DNA from: BD2-11 sp965115885
Lineage (GTDB): Bacteria > Gemmatimonadota > Gemmatimonadetes > Longimicrobiales > Gaopeijiaceae
Direction: 5' to 3'
Assembly: GCA_965115885.1 (NCBI GenBank)
Contig: OZ220479.1
Location: 1,178,001-1,242,000, forward strand
DNA length: 64,000 nucleotides
Below are positions 55,294-64,000 of this stretch, piece after piece. The translations under genes and the position numbers were made by a program. Every line of letters begins with the position of its first letter. Within the stretch, counting starts at the first letter, position 1. Under the pieces are notes generated by a model. It did no database searches. It worked only from the letters and a program-made list of their open reading frames with translations, and had not been told where the DNA came from.

Positions 55294-56526
55294 TTATGTG
55301 GGCAGGTTGAATTGAAGTTTGCCGCAGATCAAATACGCCATGGCGATCAGGTTCTCGGTTGTGCGGTACCCTCGAGCACGGGCCTTGGCGGCTTGGACGA
55401 GAGAGTTCATGGCCTCGAGGAGACCGTTCGTGATACGGGAGTGGAACCAACGCAGGATGCCCTTCTCATGCTTCCGCACGGTTTCGGCGAAGGTCGCCAT
55501 GGCCGCGAGTCCGCTCTCGCTCGCGGTCTTGCACCAGCGTTCGAGGTGACGTTCGGCTGCGATGGGAGGCAGGTCCCACAGATCTTGGAACTCGACCTCG
55601 AGCTTGTAGGCCTCGACCGTGTCGGGAGCTGCGGTGGCTTCGGCGAGCAGTTCGTCCAGCCGGGCCTTCTGCGATTCGCTGAGTTCCTTGCGGTTCTTGA
55701 GCCAGAGCCACCGGGTGTTCTTGAGATCGGGGCGCTCCTTGCGCTCGGCGCGGCGAACCGATTCGACGACTTCGTTCAGCAGCTTCACGACATGGAACCG
55801 GTCGAAGGTCACTTCGGCGTCGCCGAACTCGTCGCGCGCGCCCTTCATGTACGCCTTCGACATGTCCATGCAGATCTCGTCGACCTGCTCCGCGGCTCCT
55901 CCATGCGCTTCGAGATCCCTTCGGAACTCGGCGAACACGTCGGCCGTCCGGCCCGTGGTCGCGAAGAGGAGCCGACGCAGATCGAGGTCGGCGAAGAGCG
56001 TGACGTAGTCGTGGCCCCGGCGGGCCGCCTTTTCGTCGACGCCCACGGCCACCACCTTGGAGAAGTCGGCTTCGGTGCGCGCCATGCCCACATGGTGCTT
56101 GACGATGCGCCACAGGCGGGTGTCGTGCTCGCCGACGAGGCGGGCGACGACGGCGACGGGCATGGCGCTGGCCATGGCGACGACGAGGCCCTCGAAGAGC
56201 AGGGTGAAGCCGCTGCGGGGCCGCGCCCAGGGCAACGCGGCTTGGCGGACGCCGCACTGGGGGCAACGGATCCGCGGGGCGGGCGCGTGGAGATACGCCT
56301 CGTGCTCGAAGCAGTTCAAGTGTCTCCAGGACCTCGTCCTCGAGTCGTACGCCTTGCACCCGTCGGCCTCGCAGCTGGCGCAGGTGAAGAGGCCTCCCCT
56401 CTCGAAAGCGAGGTGGATGTCGAGACGTCTCCGCTCCTTGTCGAAGTCCACGCGGTCCACGTACCACGGGGACGCGAGTCCCAGCGCCTGCTCGAACAGC
56501 GTGTCCGTTGCCGGAGATCCCGTCAT
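55294..56526 (-). CDS. ISL3-family transposase
   Basis: 410 residues. The N-terminal zinc ribbon (CASCEADGCKAY and RIRCPQCGVR), helix-turn-helix (AVVARLVGEHDTRLWRIVKH) and DDE core with VVAVGVDEKAARRGHDYVTL and VDEICMDMSKAYMKGARDEF, VTFDRFHVVKLLNEVVESVR, ending with SRITNGLLEAMNSLVQAAKA (Glu) and ARARGYRTTENL, are all typical of ISL3. Complete, with start ATG at 56526. The gene reaches to within 15 bp of the left terminus. Confidence 0.94.
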   Translation of the reverse strand: MTGSPATDTLFEQALGLASPWYVDRVDFDKERRRLDIHLAFERGGLFTCASCEADGCKAYDSRTRSWRHLNCFEHEAYLHAPAPRIRCPQCGVRQAALPWARPRSGFTLLFEGLVVAMASAMPVAVVARLVGEHDTRLWRIVKHHVGMARTEADFSKVVAVGVDEKAARRGHDYVTLFADLDLRRLLFATTGRTADVFAEFRRDLEAHGGAAEQVDEICMDMSKAYMKGARDEFGDAEVTFDRFHVVKLLNEVVESVRRAERKERPDLKNTRWLWLKNRKELSESQKARLDELLAEATAAPDTVEAYKLEVEFQDLWDLPPIAAERHLERWCKTASESGLAAMATFAETVRKHEKGILRWFHSRITNGLLEAMNSLVQAAKARARGYRTTENLIAMAYLICGKLQFNLPT

Positions 56527-56778
56527 CGTTGGATTCCTTCGCCCGGTTCCTCTTCAGTTCGGATCGCGCGTGCGCGAAGGCGAGGCGTACCCGGGCGGGC
56601 ACCCTTCGCAGCGGCGCTTCGGATCGGCCTCTCGGCCTGTGTGTGTACGGCGCTCTCGGCCTGTGTACGGCGTTGGTCGGCGCTCCCCAGCGGGTGCCTC
56701 CGGTCGAAGGCCATCGATTTGCCGCGCTTCCTGCGCACGAACGCGCAGGGAAATCCACCCCGCCGGGCACCGGGACAC

Positions 56779-56835
56779 GGAGCTCTGGCGCCCCGCTCCG
56801 GTCGCTACGCTCCCTACGCGGGGCGCCAGAGCTCC
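56779..56835 (+). repeat. conserved-loop hairpin, copy 2 (inside ISL3)
   Basis: Perfect 17-bp stem GGAGCTCTGGCGCCCCG (56779-56795) and its complement (56819-56835), 23-nt loop containing CCGGTCGCTACGCTCCC. The loop matches that of copies 1 and 3 while the stem is different. Confidence 0.8.
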
Positions 56836-57057
56836 GCCGGTATCCCCCCGAACCCTGGCACGGCCGACATCTTCGATGCCCAGAATCTCGACGTCCATCC
56901 TGTCCGTTGGCACATGCCGCCGAGGGGCGGTCAGCCGACCCTGGCGGAGACGCGAAACGCTTGCCTGCCGACGGCCGATTCCACCACCGGCACGCATCCA
57001 GCACGACGACCCCAAACCTACAGCAATCCACAAAAAAGGGCGAGGAACCGAAACAGT

Positions 57058-58200
57058 TCCACGGACGCTACGGGTCTTCGGGTCGCCGATCCCCGTTCGC
57101 GAGCTTGAACGCGGAACGCACCGGTCGCATGAGCCAGTAGGGTCGGCGCGTCCCGTCCGGGCGTGTGCTCGGCGACCGGCCGCGTCCGCTCGAGCCAGCG
57201 GCGAAACGCCCGCCTCGACTTCGCCGCGTCGACGGCGACGTTCCGTGGCGGTCGGCGTCGAGCGCCTTGCGGACGCGAACCGCCTGGTGCCAGCAGTGGG
57301 CGCCCGAGATCGGATCGGGCTGGACCGGAAACGTCATGTTCTGGTGCACGCCCGAGTCCGGCTCGCGCCTCATCCGCCACCCATCGCTTCCGTCGCGCGA
57401 CAGCTCGGCGACGGGCGTCGCCCCGCCTGGTCCGCCGTCGAGCTTCCAGCGGCCCATGTAGTGCGAGCAGGCCGCCACGCCCGGGTGGATCCCCTCGGTG
57501 ACCAGGCCTTGGCGACGAAGTGCCCGATCTCGGTCTCGACCCGCGCCAAGTCGCCCGCGCGGACGCCCACGCGGTCGGCGTCGGACGGATGCAGCCACAG
57601 CGGGTTGGCATGGGCGATCTCGTTCAGCCACTTCGCGTTCGCGCTGCGGGTGTGGATGTGCACGGGCAGTCGAAACGTCGAGATCAGGCACATGCGGTCC
57701 GGTCCCAGCTCGCTTCGGGTGCATGTGGCTCCGCTCGTACCCCGGAATCGCCGACTCGGGCCATCCCCACTCCGCCAGCGTGCGCGACCAGAACTCGAGC
57801 CGCCTCGACGGGGTTCCGAGGCGTGTCCCGTGGGCAGGACGTTAGTCGGCGAAGAAGGCCGTCTCGTTCCAGGTGGGGGTGAGCGCGACGTGCAGTCCGA
57901 CGCGCTCGGCGTCCGTAGAGGACGCCGGCGTCGCAGGGCGCGTTCCAGCGGAGGGTCGGCGTCCGGGCGCGGATCTCGCCCGAGACGAGCTTCGGGAGGA
58001 GGGCGGTGGGGCGCGACACGCCCACTGAGGTCCACCTGCTGGTTCCGAACCATGCGATGCCGCGACATGGCGGGGCCGTTGTGCCGAGCGGAGGCCGGAG
58101 GTCGGGATCAGCGGTCTGGGAGCGGCGACGCGTACGGTGAAGCGGGTAGTCGAGAGCGTCGAGCGGCTCGTCCTCGGCTTGCACGGCGAACCGGGCGGCG
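57058..58200 (-). pseudogene. molybdopterin oxidoreductase C-terminal part, decayed
   Basis: In minus-strand pieces from different frames I can read LTPTWNETAFFAD, VLPTGHASE, RLPVHIHTRSANAKWLNEIA, HANPLWLHPSDADRVGVRAG, EIGHFVAKA and VTEGIHPGVAACSHYMGRWK. These are the end of the catalytic region and the molybdopterin-dinucleotide-binding domain of a formate dehydrogenase-like enzyme. At least four frameshifts are needed to join them. No N-terminal Fe-S part is present. It is a chromosomal gene remnant, ending where the ISL3 target duplication lies (57050-57057). Confidence 0.75.
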
Positions 58201-58277
58201 GCATGCGCTTCGCGTGTCGATTGCTCTTGTGTGCGTCAATGGGGCAGTTTCCCGTAGGTCTCAACGTTATCCACCCG

Positions 58278-58306
58278 TTGCAGAGACGGGAGGGGGCGTT
58301 TAGATT
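58278..58306 (+). promoter_or_regulatory. likely promoter of the toxin-antitoxin pair
   Basis: TTGCAG (58278-58283) and TAGATT (58301-58306) with a 17-bp spacer, a reasonable sigma-70-type match, 55 bp before the antitoxin ATG. Confidence 0.45.
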
Positions 58307-58319
58307 GGTGACCGTGAAC

Positions 58320-58333
58320 ATGACCATGGTCAT
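58320..58333. promoter_or_regulatory. 14-bp perfect palindrome, candidate antitoxin operator
   Basis: ATGACCATGGTCAT is a perfect palindrome just downstream of the proposed promoter and 27 bp before the antitoxin start, where a Phd/YefM repressor would autoregulate. Confidence 0.5.
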
Positions 58334-58360
58334 GAAAGTGGATCGACGGGAGACGAGCCC

Positions 58361-58639
58361 ATGGCTTTCGGCGAAACGGGACGAAGCTCCCGTGCGATCA
58401 AGGCGTCCGAGTTCAAGGCGACCTGCTTGCGCCTGATGGACGAGGTGGCGGAGAGCGGCGGTGAGATCATCATCACCAAGCGCGGGCGCCCGACGGCGCG
58501 TCTGGTGCCCTATCGTAGGCCCATCGAAGAATGGTTCGGGGCGGATAGAGGCAAGATCAAGATCCTCGGCGACATCGTTTCGCCCATCGATGTGGAATGG
58601 GAGGCCGGAAGCGACCTGGAACGCGATCCCGATTCGTGA
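58361..58639 (+). CDS. Phd/YefM-type antitoxin
   Basis: 92 residues. The N-terminal Phd fold is clear (SRAIKASEFKATCLRLMDEV, EIIITKRGRPTARLVPY), followed by an acidic C-terminal toxin-binding tail (KILGDIVSPIDVEWEAGSDL). It normally binds its own operator and neutralises a PIN (VapC) toxin. It overlaps the toxin GTG by 4 bases (GTGA). Since the toxin gene is broken, the antitoxin is now an orphan. Confidence 0.88.
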   Translation: MAFGETGRSSRAIKASEFKATCLRLMDEVAESGGEIIITKRGRPTARLVPYRRPIEEWFGADRGKIKILGDIVSPIDVEWEAGSDLERDPDS

Positions 58640-59035
58640 TCCTCTTGGACACGCACATCGCCGTGTGGACTCGCACGGCACACGACCGCATCGGACCGCG
58701 ATGCCGTAGGCTGATCGAGCGCGAACTCCGGAGAGCCACACTGGCCGTGTCGGCGATCTCCTTCTGGGAGGCCGCCATGTTGCAGGAAAAGGGTCGGATC
58801 CGACTTCGGGCGGGACGCGCGGAGTTGGAGAGCGGAGCTCCTCGGACAGGGGCTCGCGGAGATTCCCGTCGACGGCGATGTCGCCGTCCGAGCCGCACAG
58901 CTCGCAGACCTCCACGCCGATCCGGCTGATCGCTTGATCGTCGCCACGGCGCTCGACGGACACACGCTCGTCACCGCCGACCAGCGCATTCTGTCGTGGA
59001 GCGGCAGTTTTCGCTCGGTGGACGCGCGCCGTTAG
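58636..59035 (+). pseudogene. PIN-domain (VapC) toxin, inactivated by a one-base insertion
   Basis: From the GTG at 58636 the protein starts ILLDTHIAVWTRTAHDRIGP and includes VSAISFWEAAMLQEKGRIRL with the first acidic residues of a PIN ribonuclease. Near 58835 the frame breaks. One frame over, the rest reads LLGQGLAEIPVDGDVAVRAA, then LHADPADRLIVATALDGHTL and TADQRILSWSGSF, with the remaining PIN acids, ending at TAG 59033-59035. A single extra G in AGCGGAGCTC explains the shift. It would otherwise cleave RNA (often tRNA). Confidence 0.82.
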
Positions 59036-59112
59036 AGGGAGCCCCGGGCGCCCCGTAGCGGCGGCGTCTCGACGGACCCGACGCCCGTGCCCGCCGTCGC
59101 CCCCCGCTCGCG

Positions 59113-59433
59113 CTACTCGATCTCCACGGTGATCGTTCGCCACTTTCCCTGACGAAATCGCGCCGCGCTGAGTCCCGCCCGGGTCATGTGGCCCAGGAGG
59201 ATCTCCAGCCAGATGTGCGCGGCACCAAGACTCGCGGCGACGCCTGCAATCCAGCACAGGAGGATCGGCAGGGCGAGCTGCGAGACCAACGAGATGTACA
59301 GCGGGCCTCGAGTGTCGCCCGTTCCCTGCAGCGCCCCGGTGTACGCCGGCGCGACGGCGACGAAGACGCCGCTGACGCCCAGGAAGGCGAGGAGTTGGGA
59401 GCCGAGTCGGCGAACGGCGGCGTCATCCATGTC
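59113..59433 (-). pseudogene. MATE-family efflux pump, C-terminal fragment
   Basis: About 107 residues: LGSQLLAFLGVSGVFVAVAP, AYTGALQGTGDTRGPLYISL and VSQLALPILLCWIAGVAASL, then a polar tail with stop at 59113. The G-D-T motif between helices is typical of MATE transporters near the C-terminus. The preceding ~330 residues are missing. The upstream open frame is not transporter-like, so this is a truncated gene. Confidence 0.75.
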
Positions 59434-59536
59434 GAAGGACCGACCGTTCCGCGGCGCCCGTTCTGCCCCGCGCTCGGCCGGCGGTTCGGGCGCTACGAGG
59501 AGATCGCTCCGGGGACGCGCCAAGGTCGGCCTCGAC

Positions 59537-59971
59537 CTATTCGCCCTTGACCGCGCGAGCGCCGAGCAAAGCTCCCAAAGCGCCGATCAACGGATCGAGC
59601 CACGGCACCCATCCGGGCATCCGGGCCTGACTCATCGCTTCGAACATGGGCACGTCCTCGGGACGCGTCCCGGCGCCCGCGGGAAGCTCCTGCGTCGCCG
59701 CGGCGACGACTCCGAACACGACCACGAGGGGGACCAGCATCCAGACGCCGCGACGGTCCGCCGAAACTCGGGCGCAGACGGCCCCGCCGACCAGGGCGGC
59801 CACGATCCCGACGACCACGGAAGCGGCCGACCACACGCCCGACACCTCCCAGCTCCCCGGCCGAAAGGAGCCCTCGGCGCCCATGATCCACCACAGCGCG
59901 AAGTACTGGGTAGAGACCAATGCGGTCATGACCGCCCATTCCCAGGACGGCCGCCCCGACGTTGCGCGCAT
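59537..59971 (-). CDS. small integral membrane protein, unknown
   Basis: 144 residues from the ATG at 59971, or 130 from the ATG at 59929. Three to four hydrophobic segments: ALVSTQYFALWWIMG, VWSAASVVVGIVAALVGGAV, GVWMLVPLVVVFGVVAAATQ and WLDPLIGALGALLGARAV. The translation has good amino-acid balance, unlike the shadow frames around it, so it is probably real. No family recognised. Confidence 0.6.
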   Translation of the reverse strand: MRATSGRPSWEWAVMTALVSTQYFALWWIMGAEGSFRPGSWEVSGVWSAASVVVGIVAALVGGAVCARVSADRRGVWMLVPLVVVFGVVAAATQELPAGAGTRPEDVPMFEAMSQARMPGWVPWLDPLIGALGALLGARAVKGE

Positions 59972-60984
59972 TTCCCGGGGTCGGCGGGGGGTCGCGTCCA
60001 GGACCCGACGCGCTCATGTTCCCGGATCGCGGCCGACGGCGGGCGCGGCGCTTTTCCGCCGTCGCCCAAGGCGACCGGAGGAGATAGGGAGACGCATGGA
60101 GAGCGCGCGAAGAGGTGGGGACGCGCAGGCTGGACGAAGCGACGGTCGCCGATCTTCAGGCGGCTCCCCTTAACAAGGGGAGTCCCCCCCACTCCGCACC
60201 CTGCGCGTGTCATCTGGCTCCTCGGCGCGGCCGGACGGGGCCGACATCTTGGAGCGTCGCGGGATACGAAGCGCCGTCTCGGTTCCAAGGGTCGCTCCCG
60301 TGCTTCCACCGTCGTCGACTCTGGCGTGTACGCCGGCACGAACACGGCCGTTGGGCCGTCCGGGTGCGCGATTTTGCTGATCGGAAGCGGCGACGTTGGG
60401 GATCCCTCGATCCACGAATGCTGGGCACCGCGCGGAGGAGCCGATGTTCGGTCCCCAACTGTGCGGAAGCAGGGTTGCCCAACCAAGCCGGCTCCGCGTC
60501 GCTCGCCCCTCGGAACAGGGGACCTGCGATCCGTGGCGTTCTCCACCCAATCAGCGATCAGCCGACTGCCGAAGCCAGCTGTCCACGACCCCGAGACCGC
60601 TCCCCAGGCGGACATTTCTACTCTGCGCGCCCCCTCCCGGACATTTCTACTTGCGTTGACATCGACCGGTGCGAACAGTCTTGCGTGCGTGCGGGGGGGA
60701 CTCCCCACCCTTTGTAAAGGGGGGGAATCAGTCGTTGTTGGGAGGTGGAGTGGGCGGGGACGCCAGCTTCCGGATGGGACAACGAGCTCTTGCGGGCCAT
60801 CCGCCCAACGGCTTTCCGAACCGTGACCGCCACAGCTTCTCCGGGCGCCCCGCTCCGGTCGCTCCGCTCCCATCGCGAGGCGCCCGGAGAAGCGTCGCCT
60901 TTTCGATGGCCGACAGCGACGCCATCGCCGTGACCGCCAAGCAGAGCTTGCTCGCCCCGAGCCGGCGTGTCCACGATTCGACGA
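59972..60984. other. 1-kb gene-free stretch with short repeats
   Basis: No believable gene. It holds a short hairpin CTCCCCTT-AAC-AAGGGGAG (60164-60182) followed by TCCCCCCC, and an inverted relative of it at 60693-60725. It also holds a tandem pair CGGACATTTCTACT (60609-60622 and 60638-60651, 29 bp apart) and the conserved-loop hairpin at 60836-60892. This is probably layered transposon ends. Confidence 0.55.
60836..60892 (+). repeat. conserved-loop hairpin, copy 3 (beside IS110)
   Basis: Arms CTTCTCCGGGCGCCCCG (60836-60852) and CGAGGCGCCCGGAGAAG (60876-60892) pair with one G-T type mismatch. The 23-nt loop contains CCGGTCGCTCCGCTCCC as in copies 1 and 2. It lies about 90 bp past the 3' end of the IS110 transposase. 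Confidence 0.78.
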
Positions 60985-62248
60985 TCAGGCCGCATCTCGC
61001 TCGGTGCCGTGATTGAACTCGAACGAGGTCTGGGTTCTGAGCATGGCGCACGCAACCGCCAAGAGGCGGTCCGCAACCGAGCGAAGGGCTCGGCCGTGGC
61101 TGTGGCCTCGGGCTCGCAGCGCGGCGTACTTCGCCTTGCTGAGCGGATCGCGCTGGACCGCGACCCGGCTCCAGTGGTAGACTGCTTCTCGAAGGCGCGG
61201 ATGCGCGGCCAACCGGCGAATCACAAGAACCGACTTGCCCGATCGCCGGGTGACGGGGGCCACGCCAGCGAGGCACCTCAGCGCTTTGTAGTCGCGCCTC
61301 TCGACGAGGTCCGGCGCCTCGGCGAGCAACGTGGCGAGAACGGTCCGTCCGACTCCGGGCAGAGAGGAGAGGATCGTCACGTCGCGTTGCTCGCCAGGTT
61401 CGTCCGACGCTTCTTCGTCGCCGATCCAACCGTCCACGATCCGGGCCACGTCCTCTTCGGCTTCTCGGATCTGTTTCTGCAGCAACGCCAATCTTTCGAA
61501 GGCGGAGCGGACGTACTTCGTGGCGGCCGTGGCGACGCCGGGGACCACGTGCATCGGGGTTGCGCCAAGGATCTCGTGGAGTTCCTCCGCGCCGAGGCGG
61601 CGGATGCGGTGCTTCTTCAGCAAGGCCTCGAGCGTGCCCAAGCGGATGCGCCGGGCCTGCTGTGGGGTGGGCGCGCGCTTCCACAGCTCCATGACCCACG
61701 GTTCGCACACGTTACGGTTCGCACACGTTCTTGCTGGCTTCGAGGATCGCCGGGTAGTACCTCCACAGTTGCTCGCGGATGCGATGGGCGATGCGAACCC
61801 GGTCTTCCTTGAGTTCGCCGATCGTCCTGGTGGCTTGGCGGATCTCGATCACCGCAGGATCGCTCGGATCCACCTTCCTGAAGCAGTGACGGTCGGTCCT
61901 CAGGGCGCTGGCCAGAACCAGCGCATCCTTGGAATCGTCCTTGGCCCCGGCGGGAGAGAACCGATCCCGAAAGCGATCCAGTTGCTTCGGGTTGATGGAG
62001 TGGACCTCGAAGCCCCGGTCCACCAAGCCTTCGACGACCGGACCGTGCGGGATTTCGATGGCCACGGCGATGCGGCCGACGTCCGCACCCACCCGAGCCT
62101 CGATCCACTCCGCCATCGCGAAGAGCCCGTCGCCCCCGTGGGGAAAGGACTTCTCCGCCGTTTTTCCGCCGTCCCTGCCGGTCACGCAGACGTGATGGCT
62201 CCGCGAAGCCCAGTCCACGCCTGCGTACCCTTCGTACGGCTCGCTCAT
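60985..62248 (-). pseudogene. IS110-family transposase broken by a 16-bp tandem duplication
   Basis: The N-terminal half from ATG 62248 (MSEPYEGYAGVDWASRSHHV) is the DEDD_Tnp domain, with the first Asp in GVDWA and others in AVAIEIPHG and AGAKDDSKDALVLA. It stops at 61712 after ILEASKNVCEP. The C-terminal half (from WVMELWKRAPTPQQARRIRL) contains Transposase_20 (SLPGVGRTVLATLLAEAPDL, LAGVAPVTRRSGKS) to the stop at 60985. Between them ACGGTTCGCACACGTT is present twice in tandem (61698-61713 and 61714-61729). Deleting one copy joins the halves in frame as NVCEPWVMELW. Confidence 0.9.
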
Positions 62249-62586
62249 GCTCGCCCTCCTCCAGCGAAAGGGGTCGTAAGGATGAGACAGGCGGAATCGT
62301 GAGGCTCGCCGCGATGCTTTGTCGATCCCTGTACTGGCGCTCGATGGCGCATACTCCCCACTGGGCATCCATCGCGGCTCCGCGCCGGGGCACGAGTCCC
62401 CCCCAGGTGCTTGGCAGCGCAGGGGGCATTGGGTTGCTCCCGACCCGGTGCCTGTCTCGGTGCTTGCACTCCAATTCTGAAGCCTCGGATCGATTCCTCA
62501 AACCTCATCTGAATGGTACAGGGGGACGATCATTCTCACGGAGAAACGAACCGACGACCTCGTGCCAGCGCCTCCGGCCGTCAAAG
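62249..62586. other. non-coding gap between IS110 and IS3 copy 2
   Basis: 338 bp without a gene. It presumably includes the right end of the IS110 element, but IS110 elements lack clear terminal inverted repeats and I cannot place the border. Confidence 0.45.
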
Positions 62587-62653
62587 TGAGGTGGTCCCAG
62601 TTTTTTGGACAGGCCGTTAAGGTGTACTCCCGTACCCGAGAGGAGGCACTGAA

Positions 62654-62938
62654 GTGGCCAGGAGAAGACGGAGATTCACCCCGCAGTTCAAGGCCCGGGT
62701 GGCCATCGCGGCGATCCAGGAGCGCGACAGCGTCCAGGCGATCGCCCGCCGCCACGAGCTCCATCCCAACCAGGTGAGCCTGTGGAAGCGGCAGTTGCTC
62801 GGCGCCGCCCCGGGCGTGTTCGACCCCGGCGCGCAGAAGCGCGTCAAGGAGCGCGACGCCACGATCCACGATCTCCACGCGAAGATCGGGGAGCTGACCG
62901 TCGAGCGGGATTTTTTTCGGCGCGGGTTGCGGGGCTGA
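62654..62938 (+). CDS. IS3 OrfA, copy 2
   Basis: 94 residues from the GTG at 62654, with the same upstream GAGAGGAGG. It differs from copy 1 at several residues (RVAIAAIQERDSVQA, KRQLLGAAPGVFDPG) while keeping the helix-turn-helix and zipper. The T7 slippery run is at 62911-62917. Confidence 0.92.
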   Translation: MARRRRRFTPQFKARVAIAAIQERDSVQAIARRHELHPNQVSLWKRQLLGAAPGVFDPGAQKRVKERDATIHDLHAKIGELTVERDFFRRGLRG

Positions 62939-63774
62939 CCCGGGCCGAGCGCCGACGGATGATCCAGCGGGACGGCCCGCTGGTGCTGGCGAAGCAATGC
63001 GCGCTGGTGGGCGTGAGCCGGTCGTCGCTGTACTACGCGCCGAAGGGCGAGAGCGAGGACGTCCTCGCTCTCATGCGTCGCATGGATCGACTCCACATGG
63101 ACTACCCGTTCTACGGGAGTCGGCAGATGGCACGCCACCTTCGGCGCGAGGGGACGACGGTCGGCAGACACCGGGTCCGCCGGCTGATGCGGAAGATGGG
63201 GATCGAGGCGATCTACCGGCGTCCGAGGACGAGCGCGGCGAGCCCGGAGCACCGGGTGTTTCCGTACTTGCTGCGCGACGTCGAGGTCTCGCGGGCGGAT
63301 CAGGTGTGGTGCGCGGACATCACCTATGTGCCTGTGTCCCGGGGGTTTTTCTACCTGGTGGCGGTGATGGACTGGGCGACGCGCCACGTGTTGGCGTGGG
63401 AGCTGTCGAACACGATGGACGCGTCGTTCTGCGTGAGCGCGCTGGAGGAGGCGCTGGGCTCAGGGAGGCCGGAAATCTTCAACACCGACCAGGGCTCGCA
63501 GTTCACGAGCGAGGCGTTCGCGGAGCGGGTCCTGAGCGCGGAGATCCGGTTCTCGATGGACGGGCGGGGACGGTACCTGGACAACATCTTCATCGAGCGG
63601 TTGTGGAGGTCGCTGAAGTACGAGGCGGTCTATCTGCGGGAGATCGAAGACGGGGTCGCGGCGCGGCGCGTGATCGGGGATTGGATGGACTTCTACAACG
63701 AAGAGCGTCCGCATTCGGCGTTGGGCGGGCGGACGCCCGGCGAGGCGTACCGCGAGGGCGTGGACGTGGCATGA
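62917..63774 (+). CDS. IS3 OrfB catalytic domain, copy 2 (OrfAB by -1 frameshift)
   Basis: Same layout as copy 1: the shifted reading starts SARVAGLTRAERRRMIQ, with the DDE triad in VWCADITYVPVSRG, IFNTDQGSQFTS and FIERLWRSLKYE. It ends GEAYREGVDVA. All catalytic residues are kept, so both copies could move. Confidence 0.93.
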   Translation, partial: SARVAGLTRAERRRMIQRDGPLVLAKQCALVGVSRSSLYYAPKGESEDVLALMRRMDRLHMDYPFYGSRQMARHLRREGTTVGRHRVRRLMRKMGIEAIYRRPRTSAASPEHRVFPYLLRDVEVSRADQVWCADITYVPVSRGFFYLVAVMDWATRHVLAWELSNTMDASFCVSALEEALGSGRPEIFNTDQGSQFTSEAFAERVLSAEIRFSMDGRGRYLDNIFIERLWRSLKYEAVYLREIEDGVAARRVIGDWMDFYNEERPHSALGGRTPGEAYREGVDVA

Positions 63775-63859
63775 GCGGGTCCGGAGCGTTGGGAGGGACA
63801 TGGTCGGAACCGGCGAACCGGCGGCAGGGGTCGCCTGGGGAGACGCGGCGCCGGTTGCG

Positions 63860-63897
63860 TCGATTTTCCCGGCGGGCTAGCCCGCCGGGAAAATCGA
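63860..63897. repeat. 38-bp perfect palindrome near the right end of IS3 copy 2
   Basis: Starts TCGATTTTCCCGGCGGGCTA and is fully self-complementary over 38 bases. It stands at the same place as the 42-bp palindrome of copy 1 (14317-14358) and shares the CCGGCGGGC core, while the outer arms differ in sequence but stay paired. Confidence 0.9.
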
Positions 63898-64000
63898 GGT
63901 TAGACTCACTCCGAGGTGAGGAGGGGGCTGTTCGAGGGGGTGGGTTGGCGAGGTCGGCGGAGCCCGGTTCGGGAAGCGTCGCACCCGCTCGAACCAACCC

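Larger units (their letters stand above)
55280..57049 (-). mobile_element. complete ISL3-family insertion sequence with 8-bp target duplication
   Basis: GAAACAGT occurs exactly at 55272-55279 and 57050-57057, the 8-bp duplication typical of ISL3. The ends are imperfect inverted repeats: GGCTCTCCGCTATTTTATGT from the left and GGTTCCTCGCCCTTTTTTGT read in reverse from the right. Length 1770 bp, one transposase on the minus strand and a 520-bp non-coding right part containing the hairpin at 56779-56835. Confidence 0.93.
62587..64000 (+). mobile_element. IS3-family insertion sequence, copy 2, runs off the right edge
   Basis: Left end TGAGGTGGTCCCAG at 62587 matches the end of copy 1. Both genes and the right-side palindrome are present. 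From copy 1 (1492 bp) the right terminus is expected about 80 bp beyond the window. The two copies differ by scattered substitutions, so they are not a very recent duplication. Confidence 0.92.

Overview
The window is high-GC bacterial DNA. The only clear core block is a chromosomal run at 41.7-52.5 kb: FAH-family hydrolase, TonB-like anchored protein, valS, Ig-like lipoprotein, selA, A-type Fe-S carrier, MBL hydrolase, purN, purH. Tight ATGA/GTGA gene overlaps, and a large SbsA/Big_5-type lipoprotein between valS and selA, are compatible with a Gemmatimonadota-like organism. That placement is an inference; there is no rRNA gene here to test it. I found no tRNA, rRNA or CRISPR array.

Layout. 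0-4 kb: edge of a minus-strand IS21 helper ATPase, a small membrane protein, an Abi-alpha (DUF4393) gene, an rve-type transposase and an IS630 scrap. 4.0-7.2 kb: a complete IS21 element. 7.4-19.5 kb: a defence-like island with a very large SIR2 protein split by an IS1380 element, a restriction-modification pair, a winged-helix/trypsin-like protease and an S24 (CI/LexA-type) repressor with a decayed partial copy. An IS3 element sits between the SIR2 remnant and the methyltransferase. 19.7-36.1 kb: an integrated conjugative element in one dense plus-strand run: trbC-D-E-G-I-J-L-F, an unknown gene, a striking nested inverted repeat (candidate oriT or leader), traG/virD4, trbB, an ArdC-type antirestriction protein, small accessory genes and a tyrosine integrase. 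No recognisable relaxase was seen. 36.5-40.6 kb: an 872-residue orphan protein, a broken excisionase copy and a second, nearly identical integrase. 41.3-52.5 kb: core genes. 52.6-64 kb: an IS graveyard with an IS110 fragment, a two-gene SDH-type serine protease locus, an IS21 scrap split by a complete ISL3 element (8-bp target duplication), a decayed molybdopterin oxidoreductase, a Phd-type antitoxin with a frameshifted PIN toxin, a MATE fragment, an IS110 transposase broken by a 16-bp tandem duplication, and a second IS3 copy running off the right edge.

How it works together. The conjugation genes are co-oriented and mostly overlap, so they are probably one transcription unit facing away from the divergent S24 repressor. 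That layout suggests, but does not prove, SOS-type control of transfer. ArdC protects incoming DNA from restriction. The island beside the element carries candidate anti-phage genes, at least one of them broken by an IS. At several scales the window records IS insertion: exact target duplications for IS1380 (GTAAT), IS3 (ATC) and ISL3 (GAAACAGT), and a family of hairpins with a conserved 23-nt loop found inside or beside three unrelated IS elements.
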